Assembly: GCA_963576725.1 (NCBI GenBank)
Contig: OY755238.1
Span: forward strand, 25,221,834-25,285,833
DNA from: Azorinus chamasolen
Lineage: Eukaryota > Mollusca > Bivalvia > Cardiida > Solecurtidae
Length of the DNA stretch: 64,000 nucleotides
Direction of reading: 5' to 3'
The translations under genes and the position numbers were made by a program. Of this stretch, positions 20,563 through 31,439 are shown one piece after another. Below the pieces are notes generated by a model. That model ran no database searches. It was not told the origin of the DNA and worked only from the letters and a program-made list of their open reading frames with translations. Position 1 is the first letter of the stretch; the number at the start of each line of letters is the position of its first letter.

Positions 20563-21213
20563 TTGTACTTATTTTTCAGCTAATGGTAATTAATTTAGAC
20601 ACTAAAATGACAGTTCTACTTGCAACGCGTTTTGAAAATGCTTAAAATTACATAAAGCATATGTTTATATGCTGCAAAAAGTATTTCGCAAGAAAAACAA
20701 TCGAATAAACGCCAAAGAAGACAAAACTTTTATGTGTCTGGTAATGTATTAGTATATATTCGGGTTGCGTTTTATAGTTTCATTAACTGTTTGACATACA
20801 TGTAGGCCGATAGTATTTTGTTGTAGAACAAATCGATAAAAATGGTTTGTCTCTTGCTGTTGCGATATGAGTAAGGTGAATCTAACATTATTCACATTAG
20901 CCAAGAGAGAAAGAAGAATTATACATGAGAATATCGTCTGTTTGGGATTTCAATATTCGCAATCGTGTTATTGGTGAGAAAACTTCTCAAACGGGGTTAC
21001 AGGTATGACACGCTTCGTAAAACCTCCTCTAAACTCTATCACCCGATATACACGAAATATCTCTCCCAGTAACAAACACAAATGTAATTAAAAGTTGCTC
21101 CTGTGACAGAGCATTTCGCACCCGCAATTTTATGGCGGTGCGATTTACAAACTTCGTAAGATAGTTGGAAACACCCGTTCTTAAAATCTGTTCAGTAAAT
21201 GCAGAATACAATA
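20563..21213. other. unassigned stretch
   Basis: No supported exon or named repeat. Confidence 0.4.
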
Positions 21214-21534
21214 CAGTTGAACTTCGATAACTCGAACTCCAAGGGACCATACAAATTAGTTCGAGATAACAGAAGTTCGAGTCATCCGATATCTAACCTG
21301 AACAAATTCTCAAGGCTACAGCTTAATACATATCTAAAGTAATGCTGAAAGCTCCTGTAGGAGCTTTCAGCATTACTTAAGACATGTATTAAGCTATCAC
21401 ATGTGTGTTCTAGATATCTGCAGCGATACACTTCAGAGCAATTCTGTAATGCAAGTTTTGGAAGGACTGAACTTTTTTGTTCGAGTTATCCCGATGTTCG
21501 AGTTATCCGAGTTCGAGATATCGAAGTTTAACTG
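21214..21534. mobile_element. TA-C3 MITE, full length (321 bp)
   Basis: TA at 21212-21213 and 21535-21536. Ends CAGTTGAACTTCGATAACTC and GATATCGAAGTTTAACTG are typical of pogo/Tigger-type TIRs. Core GAAAGCTCCTGTAGGAGCTT inside AAGTAATGC arms. Confidence 0.88.
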
Positions 21535-21536
21535 TA

Positions 21537-21939
21537 CTTGAAAAAAGACTATAATCCAACAATAGTGCACCACAGTGCAAATTTGGGTGGTCGATCTCTC
21601 TATAATCGACCACCACGCTTCTCTCTCTGCTTGTACGACGACAGGAAACACATAATACACTATGATGACGATCTCCCAAATCTGGAGACGGGAGGAGGTC
21701 AAGGCAAATGCTTGTACGTTTGTTCTTTCTGTCGTATCCATAACGGCTTCTCTACAATTGCTCTGACTTCAGAAATGTCATCGATTACAATTGTCACTGG
21801 CATTATACGGTACAATTCCAGTTCATGCGTTTAACAAATCCTTTTTCCATAAGTTCCTTGTTTTACCTGCATATACATTGTTGTGTCAGCCGTCACTTTC
21901 GTTGTGGAGCAGCAGCTGCGTGGCAGGTCTATTAATTAT
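21537..21939. other. unassigned stretch
   Basis: Two opposed open frames overlap here (about 100 codons each) with no family resemblance or splice signals. I read them as chance. Confidence 0.4.
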
Positions 21940-22013
21940 GTCTCCCCCATTTATGGGGAGACATATTGTTTTTGCCAGAGTTGTCTGTCTGTCCGTCCGT
22001 CCGTCTGTCCACG

Positions 22014-22149
22014 CTAACCATTCCTGTTTATGTGACTAGATAATTACATGAGAACAAAAGATCTTTTGTTCTCATCGGTTTTATGTGGCCTTTTTTAGTT
22101 TGTGTGGCTATTTTGAACAAAAAAAAGCCACATACACTCAATCCGTTAG
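22014..22149. mobile_element. R-family MITE in the GTCC tract of Q2
   Basis: Ends CTAACCATTCCTGTTTATGTG and its loose inverse ATACACTCAATCCGTTAG. The centre GAGAACAAAAGATC is a perfect palindrome with its partner. The copy at 33516-33653 sits at the same place in Q3. Confidence 0.85.
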
Positions 22150-22188
22150 AACGTCCGTCCGTCTGTCTGTCTGTCCGTCACAAACTTG

Positions 22189-22613
22189 TGTAACGTTCGT
22201 AGAACGTTGGTAATTATGCAAATGAAGCTGACCAGATCATTGTATCTTGGGAAGTGGAGGTATATATATAGTGCAACAAACATCTCTTGATGTGAGCTTA
22301 AGCGTTGCACCGACAGGGTTGATTGTTGCTGGGTCTCTCGGTTTGCACGTTACAAATGGTGGCAGCGGTGGGATAAAGACAACTGCCAGATCGGAGTTGT
22401 CTTACTCACGTGTCTCCCAGGGTCCAAGTCTCGGGACGAGACTTCTCGGAGGGGTTCGTAGAACGTTGGTAATTATGCAAATGAAGCTGACCAGATCATT
22501 GTATCTCGGGAAGTGGAGGTATATATATAGCGCAACAAACATCTCTTGATGTGAGCTTAAGGTTTGCACCGACAGGGTTTGTTGTTGCTTGGTCTCTCGG
22601 TTTGCACGTTACA
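22189..22613 (+). mobile_element. TRIM: miniature LTR retroelement with tRNA-Leu primer site
   Basis: LTR1 22189-22354 (166 bp) starts TGTAACG and ends CGTTACA. LTR2 22454-22613 is the same sequence but lacks the first six bases. A primer binding site, TGGTGGCAGCGGTGGGAT at 22357-22374, would pair perfectly with the 3' end of a eukaryotic tRNA-Leu (I recall the AAG isoacceptor). A purine run GGAGGGG precedes LTR2. CTTG at 22185-22188 and 22614-22617 is a 4-bp target duplication. The interior is about 100 bp, so it codes for nothing and must borrow enzymes. Paralogous Q2 units (ACTTTGTGTCGCGCG) show the empty site. Confidence 0.88.
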
Positions 22614-23789
22614 CTTGTGTCGCACGTATCTCTGAAACCAGTTGGGATAGAGTCACCAAACTTCACAGGAATGTTCACCAGCATGAGTTGTTATGCACCT
22701 GGGTTTTTTGAATTGTCTCTCCTGATAACTTTGGAGTTATTGCCCCTGATGACTTAAAATTACTTAAAATTAGAACAACTTTGTGTCGCGCGTATCTCTG
22801 AAACCGCTAGTACTAGAGTCACCAAACTTCACAGGAATGTTCACCAGCATGAGTTTTTGTGCACTTATGTTTGAATTGTCTCCCCCTGATAATTCTTGAG
22901 TTATTGCCCCTGATATGAACACTTAAATTTATACAAACTTTGTGTCGCGCGTATCTCTGAAACCAAGTAGGGCTAGTCACCAAACTTCACAGGATTGTTC
23001 ACTAGCTTGAGTTGTTTTGCTCTTGAGTTTTTTGAATTGTCTCCCCCTGTTAACTTTGGAGTTACTGCCCCTGATGACTTAAAATTAGACAAACTTTACT
23101 TAGTGTCGCGCATATCTCTGAAACCACTAGGGCTAGAGTCACCAAACTTCACAGGAATGTTGACCAGCATGAGTTGTTATGTACCTGGGATTTTTGAATT
23201 GTCTCCCTTGATAACTTTGGAGTTATTGCCCCTGAAATGATTACTTAAAATTCGAGAAACTTTGTGTCATGCATATCTTTAAAATCATTAGAGCTAGAGT
23301 CACCAAACTTCACAGGAATAATGACCAGCATGAGTTGTTGTGCACTTGGTTTTTTTTAATTGTCTCCCCCTGATAATTCTTGAGTTATTGCCCTTGATAT
23401 GATAGCTTAGAATTAGAAAAACTTTGTGCTGCACGTATCTCTGAAACCAGTAGCGCTAGAGTCACCAAACTTCGCAGGAATGTTCACCAGCATGAGTTGT
23501 TGTGCATCTGGGGTTTTTAATTGTCTCCCCTGATAACTTTGAAGTTACTGCCCCTTATGACTTAAAATAAGAGAAACATTACTTTGTGTCGTGTGTATCT
23601 CTGAATCACTAGTACTAGAGTCACCAAACTTCACAGGAATGTTGACCAGCATGTGTTGTGTACCTGGGTTTTTTAAATTGTCTCCCCCTGATAATGTTGG
23701 AGTTATCGCCCCTGATGACTTAAAATTAAACCCTGATAAGTTTGGAGTTACAGACATTACACTGGTGTATTGGAAAGAGGATGGGAGGG

Positions 23790-23960
23790 GGAGATAAAAA
23801 CAAACCTCTAGTTTACACTGTTCGTCTGATAGAGTGAACATGTTATAAGTGTGAGGCTGAAAGCGTCCTCTAACCATGGTATAAACCACCAGTGGTAACT
23901 TTACCACTGACCGTTCAAAGAGGGTATTGTCTTCACCATATTTTGTGTCTTTCATACGTT
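23790..23960. repeat. T repeat, diverged copy
   Basis: Shares ATAAGTGTGAGGCTG, TATAAACCACC and ACCACTGACCGTTCAAAG with the insertion at 39363-39608. Possibly a SINE; no clear tRNA-like head is visible. Confidence 0.5.
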
Positions 23961-24227
23961 TGAATGTGTAGGTGACATATGAGTGCGTACAAGTTTTCTT
24001 CTATTGCTGTGTGCTGTAACTAAGCGCGCATTTTGCTGAGTGTGCATTTTAATTGTGCTGCTGATGCTGTTGTACGCTGTGGTGTGTCATGTTCGAGTTT
24101 CCCGCCCATCTTCTATTCTATTTAATAATATCGCTGAGGCATTGGCAATCTTCATAACCATGACTGAAATACATGACAAATACTAAATTGTTTGATGTTA
24201 TTGAAGGGACTTTCACTTTTAAACTTT
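23961..24227. other. unassigned stretch
   Basis: Short unique-looking interval. GTGCTGCTGATGCTG and similar CTG-rich words, no exon supported. Confidence 0.35.
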
Positions 24228-24685
24228 AGCTTCAATAGTTTCTCAAAATCTTATGTCATGACACTTTGTCAATAGTTTATCAAAATCTTATGTCATGACA
24301 CTTTATCAATCGTTTCTCAGAATCTTATGCCATGACACTTTGTCAATAATTTATCAAAATCTTATGTCAAGACACTTTGTCAATAGTTTATCAAATTCTT
24401 ATGTCAAGACACTTTGTCAATAGTTTATCAAAATCTTATGTCAAGACACTTTGTCCTCAGAATCTTATGTCATGACACTTTGTCAATAGTTTCTCAGAAT
24501 CTTATGCCATGACACTTTGTCAGTAGTTTCTCAGTATCTTGTCATGACACTTTGTCAATAGTTTTTCAAAATCTTATGTCACGACACTTTGTCAATAGTT
24601 TCTCAGAATCTTATGTCATGACACTTTGTCAGTAGTTTCTCAGAATCTTATGTCACGACACTTTGTCAATAGTTTCTCAAATGCT
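24228..24685. repeat. 37-bp tandem array, about 12 copies
   Basis: Unit: TCAATAGTTTATCAAAATCT then TATGTCATGACACTTTG, with TTTCTCAGAATC and TTTATCAAAATC variants in blocks. Confidence 0.88.
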
Positions 24686-24763
24686 TGATTAGATCGGAAG
24701 TAGTCCAAAATTCAACATATCAAATTCTGATATGTTAAAATTGTACAACGAGGTCATGTTTAT

Positions 24764-24950
24764 CCTTTAGCCTGCTGGGCAAATTGTTTTTGCAGAATGT
24801 TTCACCTACTACATTTTCAAAATTCAAGCTATATTCAATTTGTCTACCAAAATGCAATCAAGATGTCAAACAGTTTAGACCCTGATGAGACGCCGAGTTA
24901 CTCGGCGTCTTATCTGGATCCAAACTGTTTGCAAGGCTAACGGCTAACGG
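24764..24950. mobile_element. TTAA-B MITE
   Basis: Starts CCTTTAGCCTGCTGGGC and ends CTAACGGCTAACGG before TTAA (24951-24954). Core GTTTAGACCCTGATGAGACG, apex GCCGAGTTACTCGGCG. Confidence 0.8.
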
Positions 24951-24954
24951 TTAA

Positions 24955-25649
24955 AGAGGTGATGGATTTATCGTCGCATTTGTGACGTCATTTATACCCA
25001 TTGCATGTCGCTGCCTCATTGTCGGTCAACCCTCACCTAGAAATGAACAGTGTCATGTGTGATAGTTATGGAATCAATAAACTATTCTAGAATTACTGAA
25101 GTAAAATAAATATTGATCTTACACGATACAAATACTGAGGCAAGTACGTGCCCATCCCTCCCAACCGTTATGTGTATGGGTCAACAAACAGCGACAATAT
25201 GCACCCTGAAAGCCTGTTAGACACGCTTCTGATCTCACGAAACTGCATCAGTAATGGAATCGCAGCGATGCTTCAATACATTCCGTATAATTTATTCATC
25301 TTACATTCACAATTATGTGACAAAGTGCCGCTGTCGCTTACTCGGTTTAGAACAAACGTTGATAGTTTCATTTTTTTCCGTTCCAGACTGTGCTTTTGTC
25401 GTCTGATCACCGAAGGATAAAGCACTCCATAGATGAAAAATATATGACTTTTATATTGATTATATATTGGCTATAACATACCATCCGTCAATGAAATCAA
25501 TTGGAAACTCTCCTTTAGATTATTCATGCAGTTTAACAAATGTTACAAAGCTTGATTCGGAACGACAAGGTGTTGATAAAATGTTAGTATGAATAGGATG
25601 TCAGAAATAAAGAAGAACAAGATAATGTCTCTTCTGTGAATATGTTTTA
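24955..25649. other. unassigned stretch
   Basis: A 90-codon open frame at 25148-25420 lacks any recognisable domain. Nothing else is supported. Confidence 0.4.
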
Positions 25650-25668
25650 GTAGCAGTAGTAGTAGTAA

Positions 25669-25701
<33 letters not shown>

Positions 25702-25702
25702 C

Positions 25703-25734
<32 letters not shown>

Positions 25735-25761
25735 AAGTAGAAGAAGTTGTAGGAGTAGTAG

Positions 25762-25830
<69 letters not shown>

Positions 25831-25831
25831 C

Positions 25832-25883
<52 letters not shown>

Positions 25884-25985
25884 ATAGAAGTAGTAGGAGT
25901 AGTATGAGTAGTAGTAGTAGAAGTAGTAGTAGATGTACTAGTATAAGTAATATTAGTGGTAGAAGTAGTGGCAATGGTGATATCA
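25650..25985. repeat. TAG trinucleotide microsatellite
   Basis: Over 100 GTA/AGT triplets with scattered interruptions. On - it reads as poly-leucine and is not a gene. Degenerate AGT-rich sequence continues to about 26250. Confidence 0.95.
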
Positions 25986-26281
25986 GTTGCTGTGTTTAAA
26001 TTATGGCAGAGGCATGATAATTAATTAGTAGTTGTGGTGGAAGTGGTAAAAGTAGCAACAACAGAAGTAGTAATGTCAGAAATTGTAGAAGTGGTGTCAA
26101 TAGTATTAGTAATTGTAGTTATAGTTGTTGTAGTAGTATAGATCGAATGTATAGCAGTAGTGCTAACAGAAGTTATAACAGTGATTTGAAGCATTTGATA
26201 GTAGTAATAGTATAAGTAGTAATGCTAAGTAGAAGTAGTAGTAGTGTACGCAATGGCAGTTTCACTACTGTATTTCTATTA

Positions 26282-26655
26282 CAGTAAAACTTTCTAAACC
26301 GGAGGGTAAGATTATCCTATTCACTCATTGGCTATTTTAGATCCTACCTCGTTGAATAAATCCACCAAAAAGGAGCATTTACTTGAGAAAAGGAAAATGT
26401 TAGAATTGTGTGTTTTTGAAACCATTGTGATAAATAGAGCATTTGGTCCATAGGAGCAAATGCTCTGTTTATCACAATTGTTTTAAAAAGAGACTTTGAC
26501 AGAGGCGTAGAAATGCGTATTTATGGAGGGAAATGTTAGTAGCAATGTCGGTATGTAAGACAGATGGCAGATTAATGCAGGATGAAAGTCATGCAGAAAA
26601 CAATGGATCTTTCTATCTGAATGGCATCCTGCATTAAGGAGCTAGCCGCCTAAAA
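26282..26655. mobile_element. TA-C MITE interrupted by TTAA-F
   Basis: Starts CAGTAAAACTTTCTAAACCG. After the F insertion it resumes GTCGGTATGTAAGACAG, with core GCAGGATGAAAGTCATGC. The right TIR is missing. Confidence 0.7.
26313..26538. mobile_element. TTAA-F MITE nested in TA-C
   Basis: CCTATTCACTCATTGGC at the left, GGAGGGAAATGTTAG at the right, and the ACCATTGTGATAAATAGAGC stem. The flanking TTAA have decayed to TTAT and TTAG. Confidence 0.75.
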
Positions 26656-26659
26656 TATA

Positions 26660-26960
26660 TACAGACAGACAGACAGACAATATCTTTATTTTCATCTCAG
26701 ATACACAAGGTACAACATGAGGAATTTTTATAAATCGTTTTTAACATAAAATGAAAACATACATTCCGGTCAATGTGTAAATTTCAAAAGCTTTTGGGTG
26801 TGGAGGTTGATTTAAATGTTTAGAGAAATTATTATATCTATCCAGAGCAGACAATATAGTGGAAAGTTGATTGTCTGTTCCAGACAGGTACCGTAATATC
26901 CGGGAGGGAGAAATATTGTAATTGACACGCTGAGTTGTGACAGGTATGGCCTAGATGTCG
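26660..26960 (-). mobile_element. possible LINE 3' end with CTGT tail
   Basis: On - a frame open from 26950 ends at a stop at 26741-26743 (about 69 codons; includes ISPSRILRYLSGTDNQL). An AT-rich 3' region, AATAAAGATATT and (CTGT)n close it. Stop, AATAAA and a short tandem tail is how many LINEs finish. I could not match the protein to a family, so this may be chance. Confidence 0.35.
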
Positions 26961-27229
26961 TCCACTGAGTGCACGCTTTGACCCGGGCCATACTAGTATT
27001 CTCGTGCTCGTTAGCGATACAGTAATGATTAAATAACCGCGTTAGTTTTGTGAATGGAATACTTTTTGATGGTTACGAAATACAACTACATTATTATACA
27101 TGGAAGAGCATGAAATGAAAATAACTGAATTATGCGGACAAGGTAAGTATTTCAGTGTAGAGAATGGGTTAGCAAATGACTGGTTTTCTTCAATCTCGTA
27201 CTTAATGGTGCGTGAGCAGAAGTCCAGTG
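26961..27229. other. unassigned stretch
   Basis: No exon or repeat match recognised. Confidence 0.35.
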
Positions 27230-27357
27230 GTTTGCCCAGATTAACTAACCGCCATCCTGCTACGGACAGATCAGTGAAATCTTTACAAACAGTTTGGATC
27301 CAGACGGGGTGCCGAGTAACTCGGCGTCTAATCAGGATCCTAACCGTCCTAGGCAAA
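27230..27357. mobile_element. TTAA-B MITE, core region
   Basis: CAAACAGTTTGGATCCAGAC, apex GCCGAGTAACTCGGCG, then CAGGATCCTAACCG. The ends are decayed. Confidence 0.65.
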
Positions 27358-27632
27358 TAGAAAAACTTCTTCAAATAATTTATACTGAATGTATAATAGT
27401 GCTGAAAAGTACGCTGTTGCCTTTTTAAATACACACATATATATATACAACATATGAAAAAGCATCTTTACTAAAATTCCGGTTTAGAGCGGGTTTATAA
27501 CTAGCTGTTTTGCCCGGGTAGCAAGAGTTATTGAGTTTAGATGTGGTGTTTTGAAGTTTTTATTTGTTAGGAATTCATTAGTGCATTGTGTTTGTTCCTG
27601 TTATCAAAATGAATCTTGCATTTTCAATTTAA

Positions 27633-27874
27633 CCCTTCGCTTGCTATTCACGTCAATATACCTACCTGTAAATAGTGAAGACCCATATGAGACAGCTCCT
27701 GCAGGAGCTGTCTCATCAGGGTCTGCACTATTTACAAGTTGATTGTGCAACCAATGCACTCCACAGAAGTGATTGCACAGCGAAACACTTGTACACAGTG
27801 AAGATATATGTAATTATACAACAGGGCATAGGTAAAGAAGGAGAAGTGTATTTTAAAATTCAGCAAGCGAAGGG
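27633..27874. mobile_element. TTAA-G MITE, full length
   Basis: TTAA at 27629-27632 and 27875-27878. Ends CCCTTCGCTTGCTATTCACG and GCAAGCGAAGGG. Off-centre core palindrome AATAGTGAAGACCC to GGGTCTGCACTATTTAC, apex AGCTCCTGCAGGAGCT. Confidence 0.9.
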
Positions 27875-27977
27875 TTAAAATGAATAAAACATGAAAGATA
27901 AAGTTACTCTGTATGAACCACCATTTTTAAAAGCCGGCTAATATGGTTATCTTGAGAAAGGTTCCGCAAAAGTTTAA

Positions 27978-28206
27978 CCTCCATAGAGACGGATCTTTGC
28001 AAATTTGCAAACAGAATAGACCCAGATCAGACGACTCCTGCATGGGCCGTCTGATCAGGGTCTGTCCTGTTTGCTTAAAGGCTAGTATTGATATGATTCA
28101 AAAGTGTGTGCCAGGACCAAATTCCCGTGGTCTTTGTCCATTATAAGATTCAGTAAGTTAGTATTAGTGGCATCCTTATTTCTTACATAAATATTCAAGG
28201 AGTAAA
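27978..28206. mobile_element. TTAA-A MITE
   Basis: Starts after TTAA (27974-27977). Core GCAAACAGAATAGACCCAGA to CAGGGTCTGTCCTGTTTGC. Right part CTTACATAAATATTCAAGG runs into the next element. Confidence 0.75.
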
Positions 28207-28412
28207 CCGATTCACCGCCAGTGTCGCATAAATGCACCACGACAACTAGTGCAGTCCCAGATAAGACGCCGCCTTTTTGTCTCATTCTCTATTTCTAGAT
28301 CTTTACTTTATTCCTTTGAAATATGCATATATTTATCTCATTTCCTTATTGTACCGAAAGATTTATCAAAATTGGATTACAGACGACAATAATAAATTTG
28401 GTGCCTAAAGGA
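28207..28412. mobile_element. TTAA-H MITE, short form
   Basis: GATTCACCGCCAGTGTCGC at the left, AATAAATTTGGTGCC and AAAGGA then TTAA at the right. Has only one AATAGTGCAGTCCCAGATAA arm. Confidence 0.7.
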
Positions 28413-28421
28413 TTAATCGGA

Positions 28422-28730
28422 CATTTGAACTTCGATATCTTGAACTTCAAGGGACCACTCGAAATTAGTATGAGATAACAGCAGTTCGAGTTACCCGATT
28501 TCTGGTCTGGGTAGAGTCTAAAGATTACAGCTTTTAGCAGGTCTAAAATAATGCTGAAAGCTTTCAGCATTATTTTAGACCTGCATTAAGCTGTCACATG
28601 TATTTCTAGACATGCTTAATCATACATTTAAGAGCAATTCCGTTTTGACAATTTTGGAAGGACTGAACTTTTATTTCGAGTTATCACGAATTTCGAGTTA
28701 TCCGAGTTTGGAGTATCGAAGTTGAACTGT
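28422..28730. mobile_element. TA-C3 MITE
   Basis: TTGAACTTCGATATCTTG at the left and ATCGAAGTTGAACTG then TA at the right. Core TAAAATAATGCTGAAAGC and its inverse with the apex shortened. Confidence 0.82.
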
Positions 28731-28782
28731 ATAGTGCATAAATGCATAAATTAACCCTTTACGAGTTGTAAAAAGCATATTA

Positions 28783-29142
28783 CAGTGCTCCCTCCCTACA
28801 ACGACCCTCTCAACAACGATTCCCTCCTTACAACAACGCATGTCACTGTTTCCGGAACATCAAGGCTCCAGAAACAACTTTTTCCATCGTATTTTCTTTA
28901 TGCCACCATCAAACCCTATGTTGTGATCACTCTTTAGAATCGTCACTTTGTGACGGTTCTAAAGAGTGGTCACAACATAGGGTTTGATAGGGGCATACCG
29001 GTTTTAGTTATCGAAATACACCTTATCCAGGGATCTGCAAACAAGCTAATTATGTTGATTTTCCCTCCCTATAACAACTCCCTCTGAACAATACATACAA
29101 TCGTAGTATCGCAAAGGGTGTCGTTGTAGAGAGGGAGCACTG
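28783..29142. mobile_element. TA-K MITE containing a J hairpin
   Basis: TA at 28781-28782 and 29143-29144. Ends CAGTGCTCCCTCCCTACAAC and GTTGTAGAGAGGGAGCACTG. J lies at 28906-28999 (CAAACCCTATGTTGTGATCA and inverse, centre TCACTTTGTGA). Confidence 0.88.
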
Positions 29143-29179
29143 TATCTGTTCCATGTTGGGTCTGTGATAATACTGACTA

Positions 29180-29376
29180 CAGTAGAACCTGTCTTAAACG
29201 GTCCTTTATTTATTGAACAAGTGCGTCTTTAAAATCAGATCGTTGGCTAGTGCCGGACAAAATTAATACAAAAAGCTCAAATAGGAGTTTTCTGCGTTAT
29301 TTTCAGCCTACATTAATATACCACCTATCTTAAAGATCCAGATTTATACCTCGCTTTAATAGCCTTAGTTCGACTG
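29180..29376. mobile_element. TA-C2 MITE
   Basis: CAGTAGAACCTGTCTTAAACG at the left; the right end has drifted to TTAGTTCGACTG. Core apex AAGCTCAAATAGGAG. Confidence 0.7.
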
Positions 29377-29518
29377 TACTTTTGATATATTTTGTTCCAA
29401 GTTTTGTACACTTTTTATGGCACAACATTATTTGTATAAATATGAAATAAAGAAGAGTATCTTCACGACGTTCATCTAAGGCATAGAAAATATGCGTCAA
29501 CTGAACCCTTTTCACAAT

Positions 29519-29612
29519 AACTCCTTTATGTCTGCATCAAATCTTATGTTTGAGACCAGTCTTTAGAACCGTAGCGAAGAGACGATAACAACATAGAGTG
29601 GGAAAATAAGGA
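29519..29612. mobile_element. J-family MITE, diverged
   Basis: CTCCTTTATGTCTGCATC and CAAATCTTATGTTTGAGACC, with a shortened right arm ACAACATAGAGTGGG. Confidence 0.6.
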
Positions 29613-29622
29613 TGCTAATATA

Positions 29623-29984
29623 CAGTGCTCCCTCCCTTCAACGGTCCTCTCAATAACGATTCCCTCTTTACAACAACGCATATCACTGTTTCCGAAACAA
29701 CAAGGCTCCAGAAACAACTTTTTTCCATCGTATTTTCTTTATGCCTCCATCAAACCCTATGATGTGACCACTCTTTAGAATCGCCACTTTGTGACGATTC
29801 TAAAGAGTGGTCACAACATAGGGTTTGATAGAGGCATAACGGTTTTAGTTCTCGAAATACACCTTATCTGGGGATCTGCAAACAAGCTAATTTTGTTTGA
29901 TTTTCCCTCCCTATAACAACTCCCTCTGAACAACACATACAATATTCGTATCCCAAAGGGTGTCGTTGTAGAGAAGGAGTACTG
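29623..29984. mobile_element. TA-K MITE containing a J hairpin, second copy
   Basis: Same ends as 28783-29142, with J at the identical internal position (29744-29838). The two copies lie 840 bp apart and are very similar throughout. Confidence 0.88.
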
Positions 29985-30148
29985 TATAATAGTTGAATAT
30001 GTTTCGCTCTCCTTAAATAATGTTATATTCTATCAACTAACCAAAACTAACGTTATGGAGTCTTTTCATGTTTAGAAATAGTATATATTGACTGTTTCCG
30101 GATGCCATATTTTAATGACCGTCGATTGTACGACACTAATTGTGCTAC

Positions 30149-30190
30149 AATAGAACCCGTCTTAAGCAGCCATCAAAAAGCGGTCTAATT
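30149..30190. mobile_element. TA-C2 left tip
   Basis: CAATAGAACCCGTCTTAAGC followed by AGCCATCAAAAAGCGG. Nothing further of the element remains. Confidence 0.45.
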
Positions 30191-30311
30191 TTTGGTCGAG
30201 TAGTTGAGAAAGTTATTGTTCAACTATAACACTAGCGTCCAGATGGGATAATTGCTCTGGTTGGCTATACTTGTGCAAAAAAAGAGGGATACAATTTCTC
30301 CAAATTGTTAA

Positions 30312-30535
30312 CCATTCTCTTGCTTAATTTTAAAATACATTTCTCCTTCTTTACCCATGTCCTGTTGTATAATTACATATATCTTCACTGTCAGACACTG
30401 TGTACAAGTATATCGCTGTGCAATCACTGTTGTGGAGTGCACTGGTTGCACAATCAACTTGTAAATAGTGCATACCCTCAACAGGGTCTTCACTATTTAC
30501 AGGTATGTATATTGACGTGAGTAGCAAGCGAATGG
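30312..30535. mobile_element. TTAA-G MITE, deleted hairpin
   Basis: TTAA at 30308-30311. CATTCTCTTGCTTAATTTT at the left and GTAGCAAGCGAATGG at the right. The core keeps TAAATAGTGCATACCC and GGGTCTTCACTATTTA but has lost the apex. Confidence 0.8.
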
Positions 30536-30786
30536 CTAATTATTATCAAACGAATTTTATATTGAAGAAAAGCAAACAAATAAGACGAAACCATTATATT
30601 ATCTTTTAATTTACACCCCTTCATCATTCATTCATATACTTATGTCAGATATATATGCTACTTTGTGAGAAAGCAACCATTGCGGCATCGCAAATAGTGA
30701 TGACCCCGATCAGCTGCGGCGTGTGGTCAGGGCGTGCACTGTTTGCCGCAGTAGTGGGACAACTGTTTATGATTATGATGAGTTAA

Positions 30787-31025
30787 CCCTTCTCTTGCTG
30801 AATTAAAAACATTTCTTCTTCTTTACCCATGCCCTGTTGTATAATTACATATATCTTCACTGTCTACAATTATTTCTTAGTGTGATCACTGCTGTGGAGT
30901 GCACTGGTTGCAAACTCAACTTGTAAATAGTGCAGACCCAAATGAGACAACTCCTGCAGGAGCTGTCTCATCTGGGTCTTCACTATTTACAGGTAGGTAT
31001 ATTTACGTGAATAGCAAGCGGAGGG
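30787..31025. mobile_element. TTAA-G MITE, full length
   Basis: TTAA at 30783-30786 and 31026-31029. Core AATAGTGCAGACCCAAATGA to its inverse, apex AACTCCTGCAGGAGCT. Confidence 0.88.
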
Positions 31026-31170
31026 TTAACCTTGATCAGACTCTTCATTGAAAACTCAGTAGCAGATCTGGGTCTATATTGCACTCTCCTAATGATCGAT
31101 TTTTCTCACAAATACATGTAGTAAGAAAATAAGATGCAATTATTTATTGTATGTTAATTCATTTAGTTAA

Positions 31171-31380
31171 CTCTGCATGTCCGCGCAAAATTTCTCATTG
31201 TCGTCTGCAACCCGATTTTGTTAAATTATTATATAAGGAAATGAGATAAATGAATGCAGAATTCAAAGGAATAAACCACATATTTAGAACTAGAGATTGA
31301 GACAGAAAGTGAAGTCCCTGATCAGATCTGGGACTGCAATATTTGTCGTGGCGCATTTTTGCGACATTGGCGGCGAAGGG
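31171..31380. mobile_element. TTAA-H MITE, short form
   Basis: TTAA at 31167-31170 and 31381-31384. Right end ACATTGGCGGCGAAGGG. It is the opposite half of the long H at 16105-16488. Confidence 0.78.
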
Positions 31381-31439
31381 TTAATTAATCATTGATATAC
31401 TTATTGTAATATATTCCACAGTACAATCATTTTGTGTAT

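Larger units (their letters stand above)
21940..23770 (+). mobile_element. 2HP element Q2 with about seven 150-160 bp core units
   Basis: The 5' hairpin is GTCTCCCC (21940-21947) with GGGGAGAC (21955-21962), followed by ATTGTTTTTGCC and GTCC repeats. Core units begin TTGTGTCGCGCGTATCTCTG and contain GTCACCAAACTTCACAGGAA and GGAGTTATTGCCCCTGATG. R and the TRIM are nested in it. I do not see a clear 3' hairpin or CTCTTGTT end. Confidence 0.75.

Noticed and set aside
25543..25974. Poly-leucine ORF on -
   Set aside because: Translation of the TAG microsatellite.
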